DNA of 64,000 nucleotides. Origin: Trichinella spiralis. Taxonomy: Eukaryota > Nematoda > Enoplea > Trichinellida > Trichinellidae. The DNA lies in NCBI GenBank assembly GCA_000181795.3, contig CM012954.1, positions 2,972,216 through 3,036,215 on the forward strand, given 5' to 3'. Position numbers and translations under genes: made by a program. Below, piece after piece: positions 1-12,435 of this stretch; the first letter of the stretch is position 1, and each line of letters begins with the position of its first letter. Below the pieces are notes generated by a model that saw nothing but the letters and a program-made list of their open reading frames with translations, made no database searches and was not told the origin of the DNA.

Positions 1-132
1 AAGAACAAAAATACCAATTGGAAATTATTGATAAAAAATAATATAATCTAACTTCATTCACGCCTTTAAACAATGGGCACGCATGGGGGTTGCGTGACAT
101 CACAGTTCGACCATCATCCGTTGGTCCCCAAC
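1..132. repeat. Degraded duplicate of 3083-3218 (assembly artefact)
   Basis: This stretch matches 3083-3218, the 3' end of one PC2 exon and the adjoining intron, almost base for base. It differs by roughly ten small changes, mostly one-base insertions or losses in runs (extra G, A or T). It ends exactly where the N run begins. The pattern fits a low-quality read or contig end that should have been merged with the copy at 3.1 kb. It is unlikely to be a biological duplication, because both copies start and stop without regard to exon borders. Confidence 0.85.
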
Positions 133-142
133 NNNNNNNNNN
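133..142. other. Scaffold gap (10 N)
   Basis: Ten N bases. They sit between the duplicated fragment on the left and unrelated sequence on the right, so the order of the two pieces is not secured. Confidence 0.98.
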
Positions 143-1075
143 GTAGCGGTGCGATTTCAAGACAAAAGTTTCGAGGCGACAGTCTCAGCAAAGGCATTCT
201 TATCCTTCTTTTACGTTTGTGAACTTGTAATATCCAAAGCGTTGTCGTAACATGTCAACGCTGTTCGATGCAATATGCAGTGTATTAGATGACATCGTCT
301 AATATGAGGTCTAGAAGGGGATGAAGATCCGGTAATATGAGAAGGTGTAAGATCAGCTCCGGCCAGGGTGCATCAGGCAGTCGTCCGAATAGTTTTCTCA
401 GGCGGTGTCATGTATAAACGGATCCAGATGAATCAGTTGGGGAGTGTCGAAATTTCGTCTCGCCATCAATAGTTGGTGGAAATCAGGAGTACGACATTCG
501 CAAAGAGCCTGTTGTATGCCGTAGATATGCCAGCAACAAGCCAACATGATGCGATCGTCGTCAATGTCGAACAATTTGGACAAGAAGAACAATTTGGTAG
601 TGGTTGTTGGCAATCAGCAGGAACAGAATTCGGAAATTGAAAGTAAAGAGATCATCATGCAGCTGATGAAACCGTCGTCGATCAACATGGATATTGTGGA
701 AGATGGGAATTCAAAGATTTGGATACCAAAAAGCAAATCATCCTTCAGCAGATCAATCCGGAAGGACGATCCCGGCCAGTGAAGTTGGGTTCTGTATACG
801 CCCCAGTGTGAATTTCATTCGAGAGCATCGCAAAGGGCATGTGCGTAGCAAAATTCAAGAATTCACCGACAGAGAATCCCGTTTGGAATTTGTCGGCGAA
901 GAAGCGGATTCCTCTTCAGTAATTGGTCAATCGCCGGCCGAAGTGTCCAAACGTGCTACTGCTACTACTACTACTACTTCCAAGCCGACTGCAACTCGTA
1001 AGCCGTCGTCGACATCTGGCAACAACAACAACAAAGGTTGCTCGTTGAACATTAAATTTTCTGCTTGTTTTTAAA
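143..1075. other. Unidentified coding-like stretch with shifting frames
   Basis: Base composition here is clearly less AT-rich than the flanks, as in exons elsewhere in the window. No single frame stays open. On the plus strand protein-like segments alternate: 546-782, then a second frame around 655-815, then a third that runs to 1074 and ends in Thr/Ser/Asn-rich sequence. The minus strand also has plausible segments, for instance 398-613 and a Leu-rich stretch around 290-400. The neighbouring duplicate shows that this end of the assembly carries many indels, so a real exon with sequencing errors is the simplest reading. A decayed gene is the alternative. I do not recognise the family and cannot settle the strand. 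Confidence 0.4.
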
Positions 1076-1619
1076 CGTTTTTCCATTCCTTATATTTTAC
1101 ATTACTTATTTATCATCATCACAATCAGTCAGCAGTGATTGGAACGTTTCCTCTTCAGTTCCTCAGTGTTAAATAATATATACATATTTATTTATTTATT
1201 TACTTACGCACAGTTTCTATGTCTGACCAGGACGTTACGTTGTTTGTTTCATTATTCGCCCGTGAAATAGTTTCTGTTGTTTGTTTCTCACAGATGCAAT
1301 AAACTAAAATTGAGGCGAAATCGTCATTTATTATTATTATTATTATTAATATTTACGTAAGCTAAAGAAACTACTTGACTTGTCCAGAGACTTACTTCAC
1401 TACACGCTACACGAAAACCACAGCACACCTTCAGCAAAGTTGAGAAGCTTAAAAGAAAATTAAAAAAAAATTGACGATAAAAGCAAAAGAAAATAACATT
1501 AAATGTTTTTTTCCAGCTTAGCTTCACAGTTTTTTGTTCAATTTATTCACGCTGTCAAACAAACAGCTTGTGTTTCAAATTATCATTTATCAAATGCTGC
1601 TAATCAATCGTGTCGTCCG
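1076..1619. other. Intergenic, 3' flank of PC2
   Basis: AT-rich sequence with no coding region. On the minus strand a polyadenylation hexamer (TTTATT on the plus strand) lies at about 1327-1332, some 290 nt past the PC2 stop. On the plus strand an AATAAA near 1297 could serve a gene coming from the left. Short ATT and ATTT runs are present. Confidence 0.5.
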
Positions 1620-4600
1620 TCACCCAGTGCGTTTGTGAGCACGCTGGACGAGTTGCAGTTTGGAATTTTGACGGTCGCTTGTAGGTTGAATGCTGGAATA
1701 TGGCTGCTCTTTGGTACCGTGCAACATCAACGTCCACCGATTGATCCACCCTGCTTGTCTGTTGGGTCCCTGAAGTTTGGAAAGATAATGGTACAAACAT
1801 CACAGTTATTTAAGAAAAAAAATACCGCCTTACTTGGAATCGAACTACAAGACGCCACGTTCCAGACGAACCCTCTCCCCATGTATGCGTAGTCATGAAC
1901 GGCCAGTTGGTGAAACCGTCGGTATGGTCGTCGTCTTTCGGTCGACGGCTCAATATCATCGACTGGGTGCCGGCCGGGCTGATCAAGTACAACGTCACGT
2001 CACCACGCCGAGTGCTGTTCAAACTGACCACTGCCTGGACGTGTTCCAAATAGTTCACCTCAGTTTCTGTACCACGGCACGCGTTCGTGTCAATTTCCAA
2101 CACCAAAGTTCCACTGGATGGAATTCGACTGGAAAACAAAACGGAAAAATCAAATGCACGAAAACATCTCAAAAATAAAAATGCTTTCAAATTAACTGAG
2201 GTTCCCAAATGCTGCCAGCGTCGCAGTGGAATCTAGCCGGAACCGTCTGCCACGCTTTGGCCAATATGACCATCTCGGCTGCATCCAGAACACCAAAACC
2301 GAACAAATGATTGAATTCCAATCCCACGCCATTCACTTGCCATTCAAAATGACTGCAGTTCTAAAAGTTGAACTTTCAAAATGGATAAAATTCAACACCC
2401 TCATCCCTTATTATTTATCACACATTCATCATACATAGTTACAACGTACGAAATGAGAAAAGCAATCACAAAAGCTTGTGCATCACTTGAGAAAAGTTAA
2501 ACAACTGACAATAATAAATAAAGAGATATATATATATATATACGGAAATTTAAATAAATTCACTTACATCCCGACTAGAACGATGCATTTTACGAACACC
2601 TGGTATGCGCAAATCAACAATTTCTCGACAACGACCATCAAATAAAGAATTTCGATTGGACGTAAGTACAGTGAGATGTTGCAAATCGCGCCAAGTCAAT
2701 TTTGGACTAAATAATTTTTCATTTTCATAAAGTAACGAAGCAACAGCTAAAGTTACTTTGCTTCTAAAGCTAAAGCAAACACGCCCGCAGCTTCCGGTGC
2801 AGCGGCCGACGTCCCACTGTGACTTTTAGTACATTGGCCGTATAAATCGGTGGTGGTGACGCCAGTTTCACGGTTCTTTCCACCGTTGCTAAAAGTCGAT
2901 GCCAGTGTGGAGCTGCAACTTTCGTCGTAGTGGGCATTTTCGCCATTATTAATGGCAGAATTGATGGATATTGTCCACATGCTTGATGCGTAGCCGTCGC
3001 AATTGCAATCGTCGTCTTCGCCACCATCGCCAGATGCCCAAACAAAAATATTACCCAAACCGTGCCGACCCTGAATCAGAAAAAGAACAAAAATACCAAT
3101 TGAAATTATTGATAATAAAATAAATATAATCTAACTTCATTCACGCCTTTAACAATGGCACGCATGGTGGCGTTGCGTGGACCATCAACAGTTCGACCAT
3201 CATCCGTTGGTCCCCAACTGGCGGAATAGATGTCAATCAAATTTGGCTCGTGACTCATTGAATTCGCTTCAATCAAATCTGTCATGTACGGTTGATCCAA
3301 CATTCGAATGCCTTGAATTATGAATTGCAATGGAATACTTGGTACAATTTCAAAAATAACAACAACAAATCCAATGCAATATTAATTATTCATTGCAATT
3401 TTACCGGCTATTTTAGAATTATACGCTACTCCAACACCACAAACCCCATTTCCACGGATGGCGGCAATTTCCCCTGCGCAACGGGTGCCATGACTGTTAA
3501 ACCAATCGTCAGTATAACGTGGATAAGGATACGGATCATTCCCACTGAAATCATAACTAGCGGCTACATTCTGTTAAAAAACAAACACGATATATTATTT
3601 TACGTTCCAAACCAAAATATAACAAATGAAAAATAAAAGTTCATTACAAAGTTGTCTTTTAAATCTGGATGCATGTAATCAACCCCTAAAAGATTTAAAT
3701 TTCTAAACGTTTAAAAATTTCCAAATGTTAAATAATTACAATCGTCTACCGTCATCCATTATAGCTGTGGTCACGTTCTTTCCAGTATAACCCAACGCCC
3801 ATGCTTTTTCTACGTTCAGATCGAGATTCGGCTTTCCGCCCCATTGACCTGTGTTTTTCTGAAACAGAAAAAATAATCATAATACACGAGAGGAGCATAA
3901 TTTCATTGTACTTACCAAATACCACTGGTATGGGTACAATGGATCAGTGGGACTTTCCATTGGAGGAAAGAGATCTTCCGACTGCGCACTTTTCTGTTCA
4001 AAATTTCTGAATCCTCGCTTCGCACGTTTAAAGCCCACTTGTTGAACAACATGACGTACTTCCGGATCTCGAGCAAGCTTCCGATGATGAAAAATACTTC
4101 GCTTCTTCCGAATGTTAGGCAAAGACGGTTGGATAAAGTGCCATTCATTTGAAGATCTCAGTACCTAAAATTAAAAAGAAATTATTTTTGAATTATCAGA
4201 TTTTTCACCTTTCAGACACACTTTTTTAGCGCAATACTTCAAGTTATGCATAACTGTGTTTTTTTGTTAAAATTTATTATACATTTTTAAAACTTGATTT
4301 TAATTCATACTGTACTTCAGCACAAAATATCACTATGTGCTGAGTTATAAAAAAATTATTATAATGAAGCGAAAATTAAACAGCGTCATGGTGAAGTACA
4401 AGTGGTACAAAAATGAGGATATTTAAAAGAAAAAGATGCTTTGAAAATTCACCAACACAGTTAAAAACTGTTGATAAACGGAAAAGGATGCAATGAAGAT
4501 GTTTAAAATCGATAAAACGAAGTTCCTCCAAAACAGCATCACCGACTAACGTGCAGAAAGAATTAGTCGACATGTTTGAACATCAATAGTTCGAAAATGC

Positions 4601-5283
4601 TATTCTTCTATCGATTCAGCCATATGCTTCCGTTTTTGTTGGAACAGCTAATTAATTATTATCATGCAGAATGTTAGGCGTGTTGAATTGCTCGAGGCGT
4701 TTTCCAAACAACGGAAAGTTGTAATTATTTTCAAAATCATTTTCTGCACCATTCTTTATCAACAGATTGCAATTAGTGCATTGGGAACGTTAATGAAGAA
4801 AGTGAAAAACATCAAAAACTGTCTACATTTTAAAGTGACTATTTGAACTTAAAAAACACACACACACACACACACATTATATTCACAAATACATTTATAT
4901 ATCGTGTAGTTGTTTAAAAAACTGAAATAATATAAAATTTCCAAAATGAATTTTAAAAATAAAAACAAAATCGCTTTTATCAGTGATAAATTGATTTGCT
5001 TTTTTAGCAAACAAAATGAACAATCAATAAAATACATTGTGCTAAATTGCGCAATTCAAATTTCATTGGTGAAAAAAACCTCTCAAATCACATTCATTCA
5101 TCTTTGATTATGACAATTTTTTGTCATAAAAGCATCACTAAGCACAAGATAGAGAACATAAAATGAAAATCGTTTCGTTATTGTTCGAGAAAACTTTTAA
5201 AAATGCATTAATGAATGAATATTTAAAAGTAAAAAAAGAAAATAAATTATTCAAGTATTCAAGTGGAAAAAACTAACCTACAC

Positions 5284-5321
<38 letters not shown>

Positions 5322-6725
5322 TTATCTGTCGTCTTTCGTGATTAGCAGAGAGAAAATGAAGGCGTTGTCATTTGCCAAAGATTTGTGAGTAGCATAATGT
5401 TCAGACAACAAGCTTTTTACAAAATAATGTTTGTAGAAACAATTCCAAGTCTACCAAATAAATTTCGAATTATCGACTGATAATAACAAACAATTTCATC
5501 GAATTAAAATTGAAAAAGCATTTGAAATTCAACTATTCGTTTCTTTCACCAATTTTCTTTTTCCAACACATTAACATAAACCTTTGAACATGGCTATGCA
5601 TTTCCAGTATTGAAAATTTTAACTTTACACAAACTTCACTTTTGCTATTATTGATGAAATTCATTCAAATTAATATATATAAACACAGTTCACTTATGAC
5701 TGTTACTATCTGAAAGAGCTTACAGAGCAAATAAAAAGAAAAAGCAAAAAGACCCAACTGAAGTAATAATATTGCAATGTGATAGAATCGAAATTTGCCT
5801 AAAGTGGATATAAATAAATGAAAATTTTCATTACTGAAGCTTCATTGCACAAGACTCTGTTTGTGATTAAATTTCACCAATTTCAACGCCGAATCACTGT
5901 TCTAAACATTATTTATCGATTATTGCCATGCGCAACCGTCGCTTTCAACCATTGCACTCAAACAAAAGTGAACTTGTTTACCCTTGCCAAAATCTATGCA
6001 TGAAACAAGTCACACAGTACTTTGAGTGTTGAAGAATCATTTTTTCTTATGTTTTTTATAAATTTAAAACTTTCAACATAGTATCTCACTTTCAGCTGTA
6101 CTTGATTATCACTTGGTTGTTATTTCATTAATAACCAGTTTGAACTTTTACTTCCTTGTATACAAGTTAGTATAAAATTTGAAAGGAGCAAAGAAAACTT
6201 TTCATTTTCCGTTTAAAAAGTCGACTTGTGCATTTCAACAGAATGTCTGCCTTGGACAATTGATAATATTAGAATATGTTTTTGTGCCATGGATTGATTC
6301 AATAGAAAAAGTACATTGCGACACTTTTTCGCAATATCATCACTACCAAGGCAAAATGGATGAATATTGAACCGAAAATGAAGCAGAAAAATCACAATCA
6401 GCACGCTTTGAATTCAGTCAAAATGCAAAAACGAAATTAATAAATAAGAAAAATCATATATATCAATAAAAGGTAGAAAATTAAAAAACAAACACGATTA
6501 ATTATAAATGAAAAAAAATATAAGCAAACAAATTGCAATATTTACCGGTCCAACGTTGATGAAGCCGTGCCGTTTAGCGAGTCGATGAGCGGCCTCTTGA
6601 CCACCGCTGTGAAGATGGACATGAAAGGAATTGGTGTAGAAAGCGTTGCCGGCGCCGGCGCCCTTGGCAATCCAGGGCGGGTGTGCGCAGAACAGGAACA
6701 ATTGGAATGAGAAAAATAAGCGCAT
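1620..6725 (-). CDS. egl-3: Proprotein convertase 2 (PC2, EGL-3 type)
   Basis: A calcium-dependent subtilisin-like protease of dense-core vesicles that cuts neuropeptide precursors at dibasic sites. Eleven exons, 5' to 3': 6546-6725, 3916-4164, 3750-3858, 3648-3685, 3405-3570, 3136-3311, 2757-3070, 2568-2706, 2197-2360, 1834-2128, 1620-1769. All phases close, giving 659 aa (human PC2 is 638). Residues 1 to about 26 are a signal peptide. The prodomain ends at RAKR, about residue 110. The catalytic triad is visible: Asp178 in MDDG, His219 in SHGTRCAG and Ser394 in [10 protein letters not shown]. The oxyanion position is Asp321 (WASGDGG); Asp in place of Asn is the hallmark of PC2 among convertases. 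The P domain has RRGD near 552-555. The start is the ATG at 6725 opening the signal peptide. The C-terminal tail is short and basic. The first intron is 2.4 kb; the others are 44-207 nt. Confidence 0.95.
4856..4876. repeat. (CA)n microsatellite
   Basis: About ten CA units inside the first intron of the PC2 gene. Confidence 0.95.
5284..5321. repeat. (GTCT)n microsatellite
   Basis: Nine or more tandem GTCT units in the first intron of the PC2 gene, followed by two decayed units. Confidence 0.95.
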
Positions 6726-9664
6726 CACCGGGCCGATTGAGGCGCGCGATCGTTCGGCTTGCCCTTAGTCCATTGTCGGGCAGGGCTTCTGTCAGGGAAC
6801 GGTTCCAAAACGACGGTCAAAGGAAGTGAAGCTGGCCGCAACGTCTACTGCGGCAGATCGAATTTTTGTCTACGTTGCTGATAGCAGCGTCACTTTGGCC
6901 ATGCTTCTCTACTTTCATCCATGGTTGGCAACAACACGCCCACGCTCACTGGCTGATCATAATTACGCACTTCCAATCAATAACCGCATCATCCAACGGC
7001 CAGCTTTTCTCCATAGCACACATAAACACCACTAACAACACTGCACAACTTTCCGTTCACATATGCAAAACGCCGTTGTCTTAAGCAAAATGAAAACCAA
7101 ATCCAATTACTGTAACAAACGAAACTTTCAATTGTACATTTTACAAATTTGATGTACATTCAAAAAAAAGAAAATGTAAGTATGAAAAACAAAAAATGTT
7201 CTGTTTTGCAAATAAAAGTCGATCAAGTCAAGCAAAACGCATGAAATGTTGCAGTTCAGAAATTCATTTTAATTAAAATATTTATCCATAATGAAATATT
7301 CAACTTTTCAACACTTCACTCGACACACTCTGACATCATACTGTAATCAATAAGTTGTGCAATAATTGTACAGGTAAATAGAACCTGATTAAAAATAACG
7401 GGTTGATTTTTTTAAAAATAAATTATAAATTAAAAAAAATTTAAATTAAAATTTTAACATTTTTTGGTTTTCTATCAATCGAAGACCAAAAATTCAAATG
7501 CAAAGTTTATTATTTGGATAAAAATACGAGGAGATTTTCCATTTTTTATTCTTTATCTTTTTTTTCAATATAAATAAATTTGATTTTTTGAAATTTTTAT
7601 ATTTTAATCGACTCGTCAGAGCTGTTTGTTATCGAATCGATGTCGTCAAAAGCTAAAACACACCTGACAGATAATGACCGAAAATTAACTTCCGCTTGCG
7701 ACTTTTTACCAAATAAATAAAAGCCCATCGATTAGCTGACGTCATTTTTCACTTTTTGATGAAAAATTAAAAAAAAGAATGATATAATAAAAATATTTGA
7801 ATTTTGAAGATGCTTTTGTTAATTTTTTTTTCTTCACTATTCGGATGTGAATTTTTTGCGTGCGATTGTGATGATATTGCTTGGTTTAATTTTGCATCCA
7901 GTTGAAAAGGAAAGAAAAAAATTGAAGCATTTTTTTCTTGAAAGGGTTTTAATTACGATGAGAAATTAAATTACAAACAGACTGTGAATTCGAAAAAAGC
8001 TGCTGCTTTCTCTGGCTTGTTGATAATTGCCGCTTTGCTAGCTTTCAGCTTCAAGCTTCAATCAAGTAAGACTTGGCTTTTTTGACTGCGATTCAAAATC
8101 GACGTTCAAAATTTTCCATCTCGAATTCAACAACAACTACAGTTTCATAATTTGTCTATGAATATGATTGATTCACTGACTGAATAGGAATAGTCAGTTG
8201 TATCACTTTCCTGTGAGGTTTATTATGTTTGTTTGTGAAAAGGTGAAATGCGACGACGCTCGGATCCAACCATGTTCATCAACATCAGGAAAATCGAATT
8301 TGAAAACTAATTATCAGTACCATTTTTATCCAATTAGTAAAAGCTTGTTCTTCGTTGAACAACGGTTTGCATCTTACGACCGTTTGAATATATTTCTTCA
8401 GTTTAATAAAACATTTTCCCAAAATAATTGCCATTTTGAAGTGAATAAAAATAACCGCGTTCTTGTTTTCTTCTGTCTGCGACTATAAAACATCGCCAGT
8501 AAATAATGGACCAACTATCAATGGCGAACGTTTAGAAAACAGTTTGAAAATGGCAAACGTGAAAAATCAATTTCCATAATGAGCGAACAGTTTTCGCACC
8601 AACCAAACTGCTCATAAAAACAACTGCTTCAAACATTAAACAAGTCGTTTAATTCACTGAATATTTCAGTTCAAAAAAGGACCTTTCAAAATCTTCCAAA
8701 TTGCCTTCTTGTACATTCGATGTTAAGTGAAGTTCATTAACATTAAAAGAAAATCAAACAATCCACATCCCTGCATTGTCAGTGTTCATTAAAAGTTTTA
8801 AATATAAATTGTTTTAAACAAACAATAATGCACCGATTAAAAAATCAATTAATCCATACAGTAATAATGAACCCTGGCAGTTTAGATTAGGAAAAAAATG
8901 CATGCACTTCATGCTGTTCAGGAATAGTGAATAACTGATGGGTAGATTGTATGTACTTTTGGTGTAATTTTCACCAGCATTACCATTTTAAAACATCAAT
9001 AAATAATTAAATTGTTGGTAAAAAATTTTAAAATCACAACAATAAATAAAGTTTCAAATTATCATCATTATCTTCAAGCAGTCTTATTACTACTTAGAGT
9101 TACGCATAGTTATTTACTTATAGTTGACTTCTCTGCTAGCACACCCAGTTTTGCAATGATGCGATGAAGTGAATGCGATAAATTTCAATTCTATTCGTTA
9201 AATTAATAAATACGAAACTGTTTCAAATACACAAATGACAACAATTTACGCGCATTGAAGTAATTAATTGCACAACTAATTAAAGCGCAATTATCAATTA
9301 ATCAATGATCATAATAATACTAATAATAATAATGTACATGATAATAAATTATTTATTAATCTTAAAATAGTTTTATTGTTAAAAAGTATTTTTTGCTCAG
9401 TTTCACTTTGGAAAATAGTAGTGGAACAAAAAATTTTTTCCATTTACATTTGTTGTTAATTTTAATTCTTCATTATTGAACTTTTTCCTTACAGTACACC
9501 ATTATACAGTATGCAGAGCGGAAAAAAAGATTTAAAACACAAAATACAATATCGTATTTATTGAAGTACAAAAAAATAGTACAAAAATGAATAATTATAC
9601 AAAAGAAGAGGAAGAACAGAAAACAATTTCAGTTTTAGACAGAGTGAGATAAAAGTGAAAAATA
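6726..9664. other. Intergenic region between PC2 and the Cys-rich gene
   Basis: The first 350 bases upstream of the PC2 start (6726-7080) are GC-richer than the rest and probably hold the PC2 promoter and 5' UTR. From 7.1 to 9.5 kb the sequence is very AT-rich with no coding region that I can support. Confidence 0.5.
9557..9562 (-). terminator. Polyadenylation signal of the Cys-rich gene
   Basis: An AATAAA on the minus strand (TTTATT as written), about 100 nt past the stop codon at 9665. The position suits a 3' UTR. Confidence 0.55.
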
Positions 9665-11788
9665 TCAGTCGAGCTGACAGCCGAATTGCTGCAAAGATTG
9701 TTTGAAGACGTTCGACGCAGCCTGTGGGCATCCTCGGTCGACGGCCAGTCTGGCACAGTTGAAAAATTGCTTAACACGACCACAAGAGAGACTGGCTCCT
9801 CTTTTGGGAGTCTGGTCATCGTTGTGGTCGAGTTCGTCTTGTCCGGGAGCGCTTCCAAGCAGATGCTTGCTACAGGCGTGACGGTTGCGAATCACCAACG
9901 ACAAGCAGTCGTAGTGTTCGTGAAAAGCGTTGATGTGCTGCGGTGAGCAAAAATAGCCGAGCAGGGAATTGGCGGCCGAGACGACCGCATCGTCGGCACA
10001 GTCCTGGAACCAGCTGAACGGGCATTGCAAAAAGGCGGTGGCGTACAAGTCGCACAAGTCCAATATTTCCGCCTTGCCGTAGTGGTACAACGGCAGAGAG
10101 AGATTTTCAAGCCGGTGGGTGCGGTGCAAGTGGACCAGACGTTCAAAGACCGGCGCCAGACAGTCGCGGACGCGTTTCTGCCTCGTCAGTGCGCATCCAT
10201 CTTCGTTGTTGCTCGCATCAGCATCAGCTGGTTGATGGTGTTGTTCATTCACATCTACTTCATCATCGTCGTCTTCTTCTCGATTTTCTTCCACTTGTCG
10301 TTCAACTGAAACTTCTGTCACTTTCTTCTGCGATTTGACACTGCCAAAAGCCAACAACGCCAAACGATCGTCCAATTCAATACCGCTGTCTTGAACTGAT
10401 CATTGGAAATAGAAGAAATTTTAAACAACAAAAATAATGATCTCCTCCTACAGATTTATTGTTTTACTTGCGCTGGCAACGTCGGCAATCGTGCCCACGT
10501 CGCACCAGTACTGACGGATCGACTGCACCAGGGTGGATATTGCTTCTGTGGAACATTTGCGACCAAGCTGGGGCAGGATGCAACGGAAAAAGGCCGGCAT
10601 CCGTGGACAAACTTCACGGTGAAATCCCGGCTCCCAAGCACCTTGCAAATAATGCCAACACTGACCGGCGGATTGGATCGACTCGCGGACGCATTGGAAG
10701 TGGGCGAAAAATGCATCCTGCTCGGAACCGCAAGCGTAGCCGAGCAGTGCGTTGGCAAATTGGACAACTGGACGCGACGGACAGCGTTGCACTGCCGTGC
10801 AGCTCGCCTTGATCTGGTGGACAGTATCGCACATGTATTCGAGTTCGTGGGCACGGAATGTGTACAATGGAAAACCGATGGTGTTCAGTTTGTGATCTTT
10901 GACGCGCAGAAGACGCCAATAATTCTCCAACGGCTGAAACAGATACAACACTGTACACGTGGAGTAGGGGTTTTGTTTTTTGCCCAAAAAATTAATTCTA
11001 CTTCAAAACATTCATCAACAGCTTCTCGGTCGTCTTTTTCGCATTGACGAGAATCAGACTGAGCTGAAACAAAAAATAATAATAAACCAACAAATCAACA
11101 TGTATGCATGATGCATGGCAATTGTCAAATTCTCTGTGGTGCTCGTTTTACCAGAAGATTCCAATAGACTTTCCAAACTGCAGCTCTGGATGTCGATCAA
11201 CTTGACAAGTTCCGCCACGGCACCGGTTCCGCACTGCGCCTGCAGTGGTTCCTGTATGCAAGTGTAGAATTCAGCCAACGACTGGCACTGTTCCGCTGGA
11301 TTGTCACGCCTGGTCAACTGCAGAACACACTGACCGTGGTTGCGCATCACCGCCTGAGTGCAGTTGTGCCAGAGCGGATTTTGGTGCTCGCAGGCAAATT
11401 GTAAGCCCGTCTGCACCAGCCGCAACGCGTCGTTGCTCGACGAGCACCGGGCAAAGTCGAACGAGCAACGGAGACGAGCCTGTTCGAGCTTGGCGCACAG
11501 TTGGCGCGTCTCGACCCGGCTCAGGAACAATACCTGCAGCATCGCCTTGTCGAGACTGACCTTGCGGCTGCGGATCCTCTGCCAGCTTTCTTCGATCGGA
11601 TGCAAGCAGGACAACATCTGCTCGTCGCTAATCCCATTCGGACAAACCGCTCTCACTACAGCTGCAAAAAATCTTCTTGGAAAAACAAATTCCCACATCC
11701 CAAGCTTTTCTCACTCACCTTCGAAGTGAATAATTGACAGTATCAAACTGCAAAACAATGCACACTTGGACGACGACAACATACGCAT
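9665..11788 (-). CDS. Secreted protein with three tandem Cys-rich domains (CPG4/DUF19-like)
   Basis: Five exons, 5' to 3': 11719-11788, 11152-11661, 11002-11063, 10468-10933, 9665-10395; phases close to 612 aa. The first exon encodes a signal peptide (MRMLSSSKCALFCSLILS), so the product should be secreted. Three domains of about 150-190 aa follow, around 25-190, 195-370 and 435-612. Each has eight or more Cys in a similar order: an opening Cys, a helix ending in LC, a Cys pair, an F-C or YxC motif, CxxxxxxH-type spacing and a closing C near the domain end. This resembles the nematode DUF19/T20D4.11-like and chondroitin proteoglycan 4 families, but I am matching layout, not a profile. Between domains 2 and 3 lies an acidic, low-complexity linker (EEDDDDEVD). 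The start could also be the second Met, two codons downstream. The function is unknown; an extracellular or egg-coat role is only a guess. Confidence 0.8.
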
Positions 11789-12435
11789 ACTGGCTAGCCA
11801 AGGTGGTCGGGAGGGGGGTTGTTGTGTTGCTTGCCGGTTGCGTGCGCTTATGAGAACAGCCGTGAGCTTTGTAAATTCAGTCGACCAACACGCTACGGTT
11901 ATCTTCGGCATTTCGGTGTCATCCAAAGCAGGTGAACCAGTTGCACAAAACGAAAAAACAAACCCACACCATCTAGCGGGCACCTAGTGACCTACAGCCA
12001 TTCCAGGATCCGAGTTGGGTTAACAAGTCGGTCGGTCAGCCTGTGTCGGCCAACTAGCATTGCTTCTTCTTCTTCTTCTTCATCTTGTCGCTTCTCACTT
12101 CTCAGCATCTTTGACATCTCAATTTTTTCAGCACTGAACCTTTACACATACACAGAAGCCAACTCTTACCACTTGATGACATCACATGACACCAACTGCG
12201 AAAAATCATAATAAAATTTAGTTAAATCGGTCATTTATAAATTTTATATAATCACAATTAATTTCATAAACTGCTTTTCAGTCATTCTTTCTCTTTTACT
12301 CATTCATCTCCATTTCTATAATAACACATTCTTCACACATAAATTATAAATTTTACAATAAAAATATAACAATAATGATATAATTTGAAAAAAAAGAAAA
12401 CAATAATTAAATTAAATTAACAACATTATCATATT
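11789..12435. other. Intergenic, upstream of the Cys-rich gene
   Basis: The first 350 bases are GC-richer and probably contain the promoter of the Cys-rich gene. A short (TTC)n tract lies near 12064-12082. The remainder is AT-rich 3' flank of CMTR1. I see no further gene. Confidence 0.5.

Larger units (their letters stand above)
4165..6545 (-). other. First intron of the PC2 gene
   Basis: A 2.4 kb AT-rich intron separating the signal peptide and N-terminal prodomain exon from the rest of the gene. It holds a CA repeat and a GTCT repeat and no recognisable gene. Its size beside the very short remaining introns makes it a candidate place for regulatory elements, which is inference only. Confidence 0.75.

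Noticed and set aside
10403-11729. Several long plus-strand open frames opposite the Cys-rich gene
   Set aside because: They are antisense shadows. The minus strand has a signal peptide, in-phase exons and conserved Cys spacing; the plus frames have none of these.
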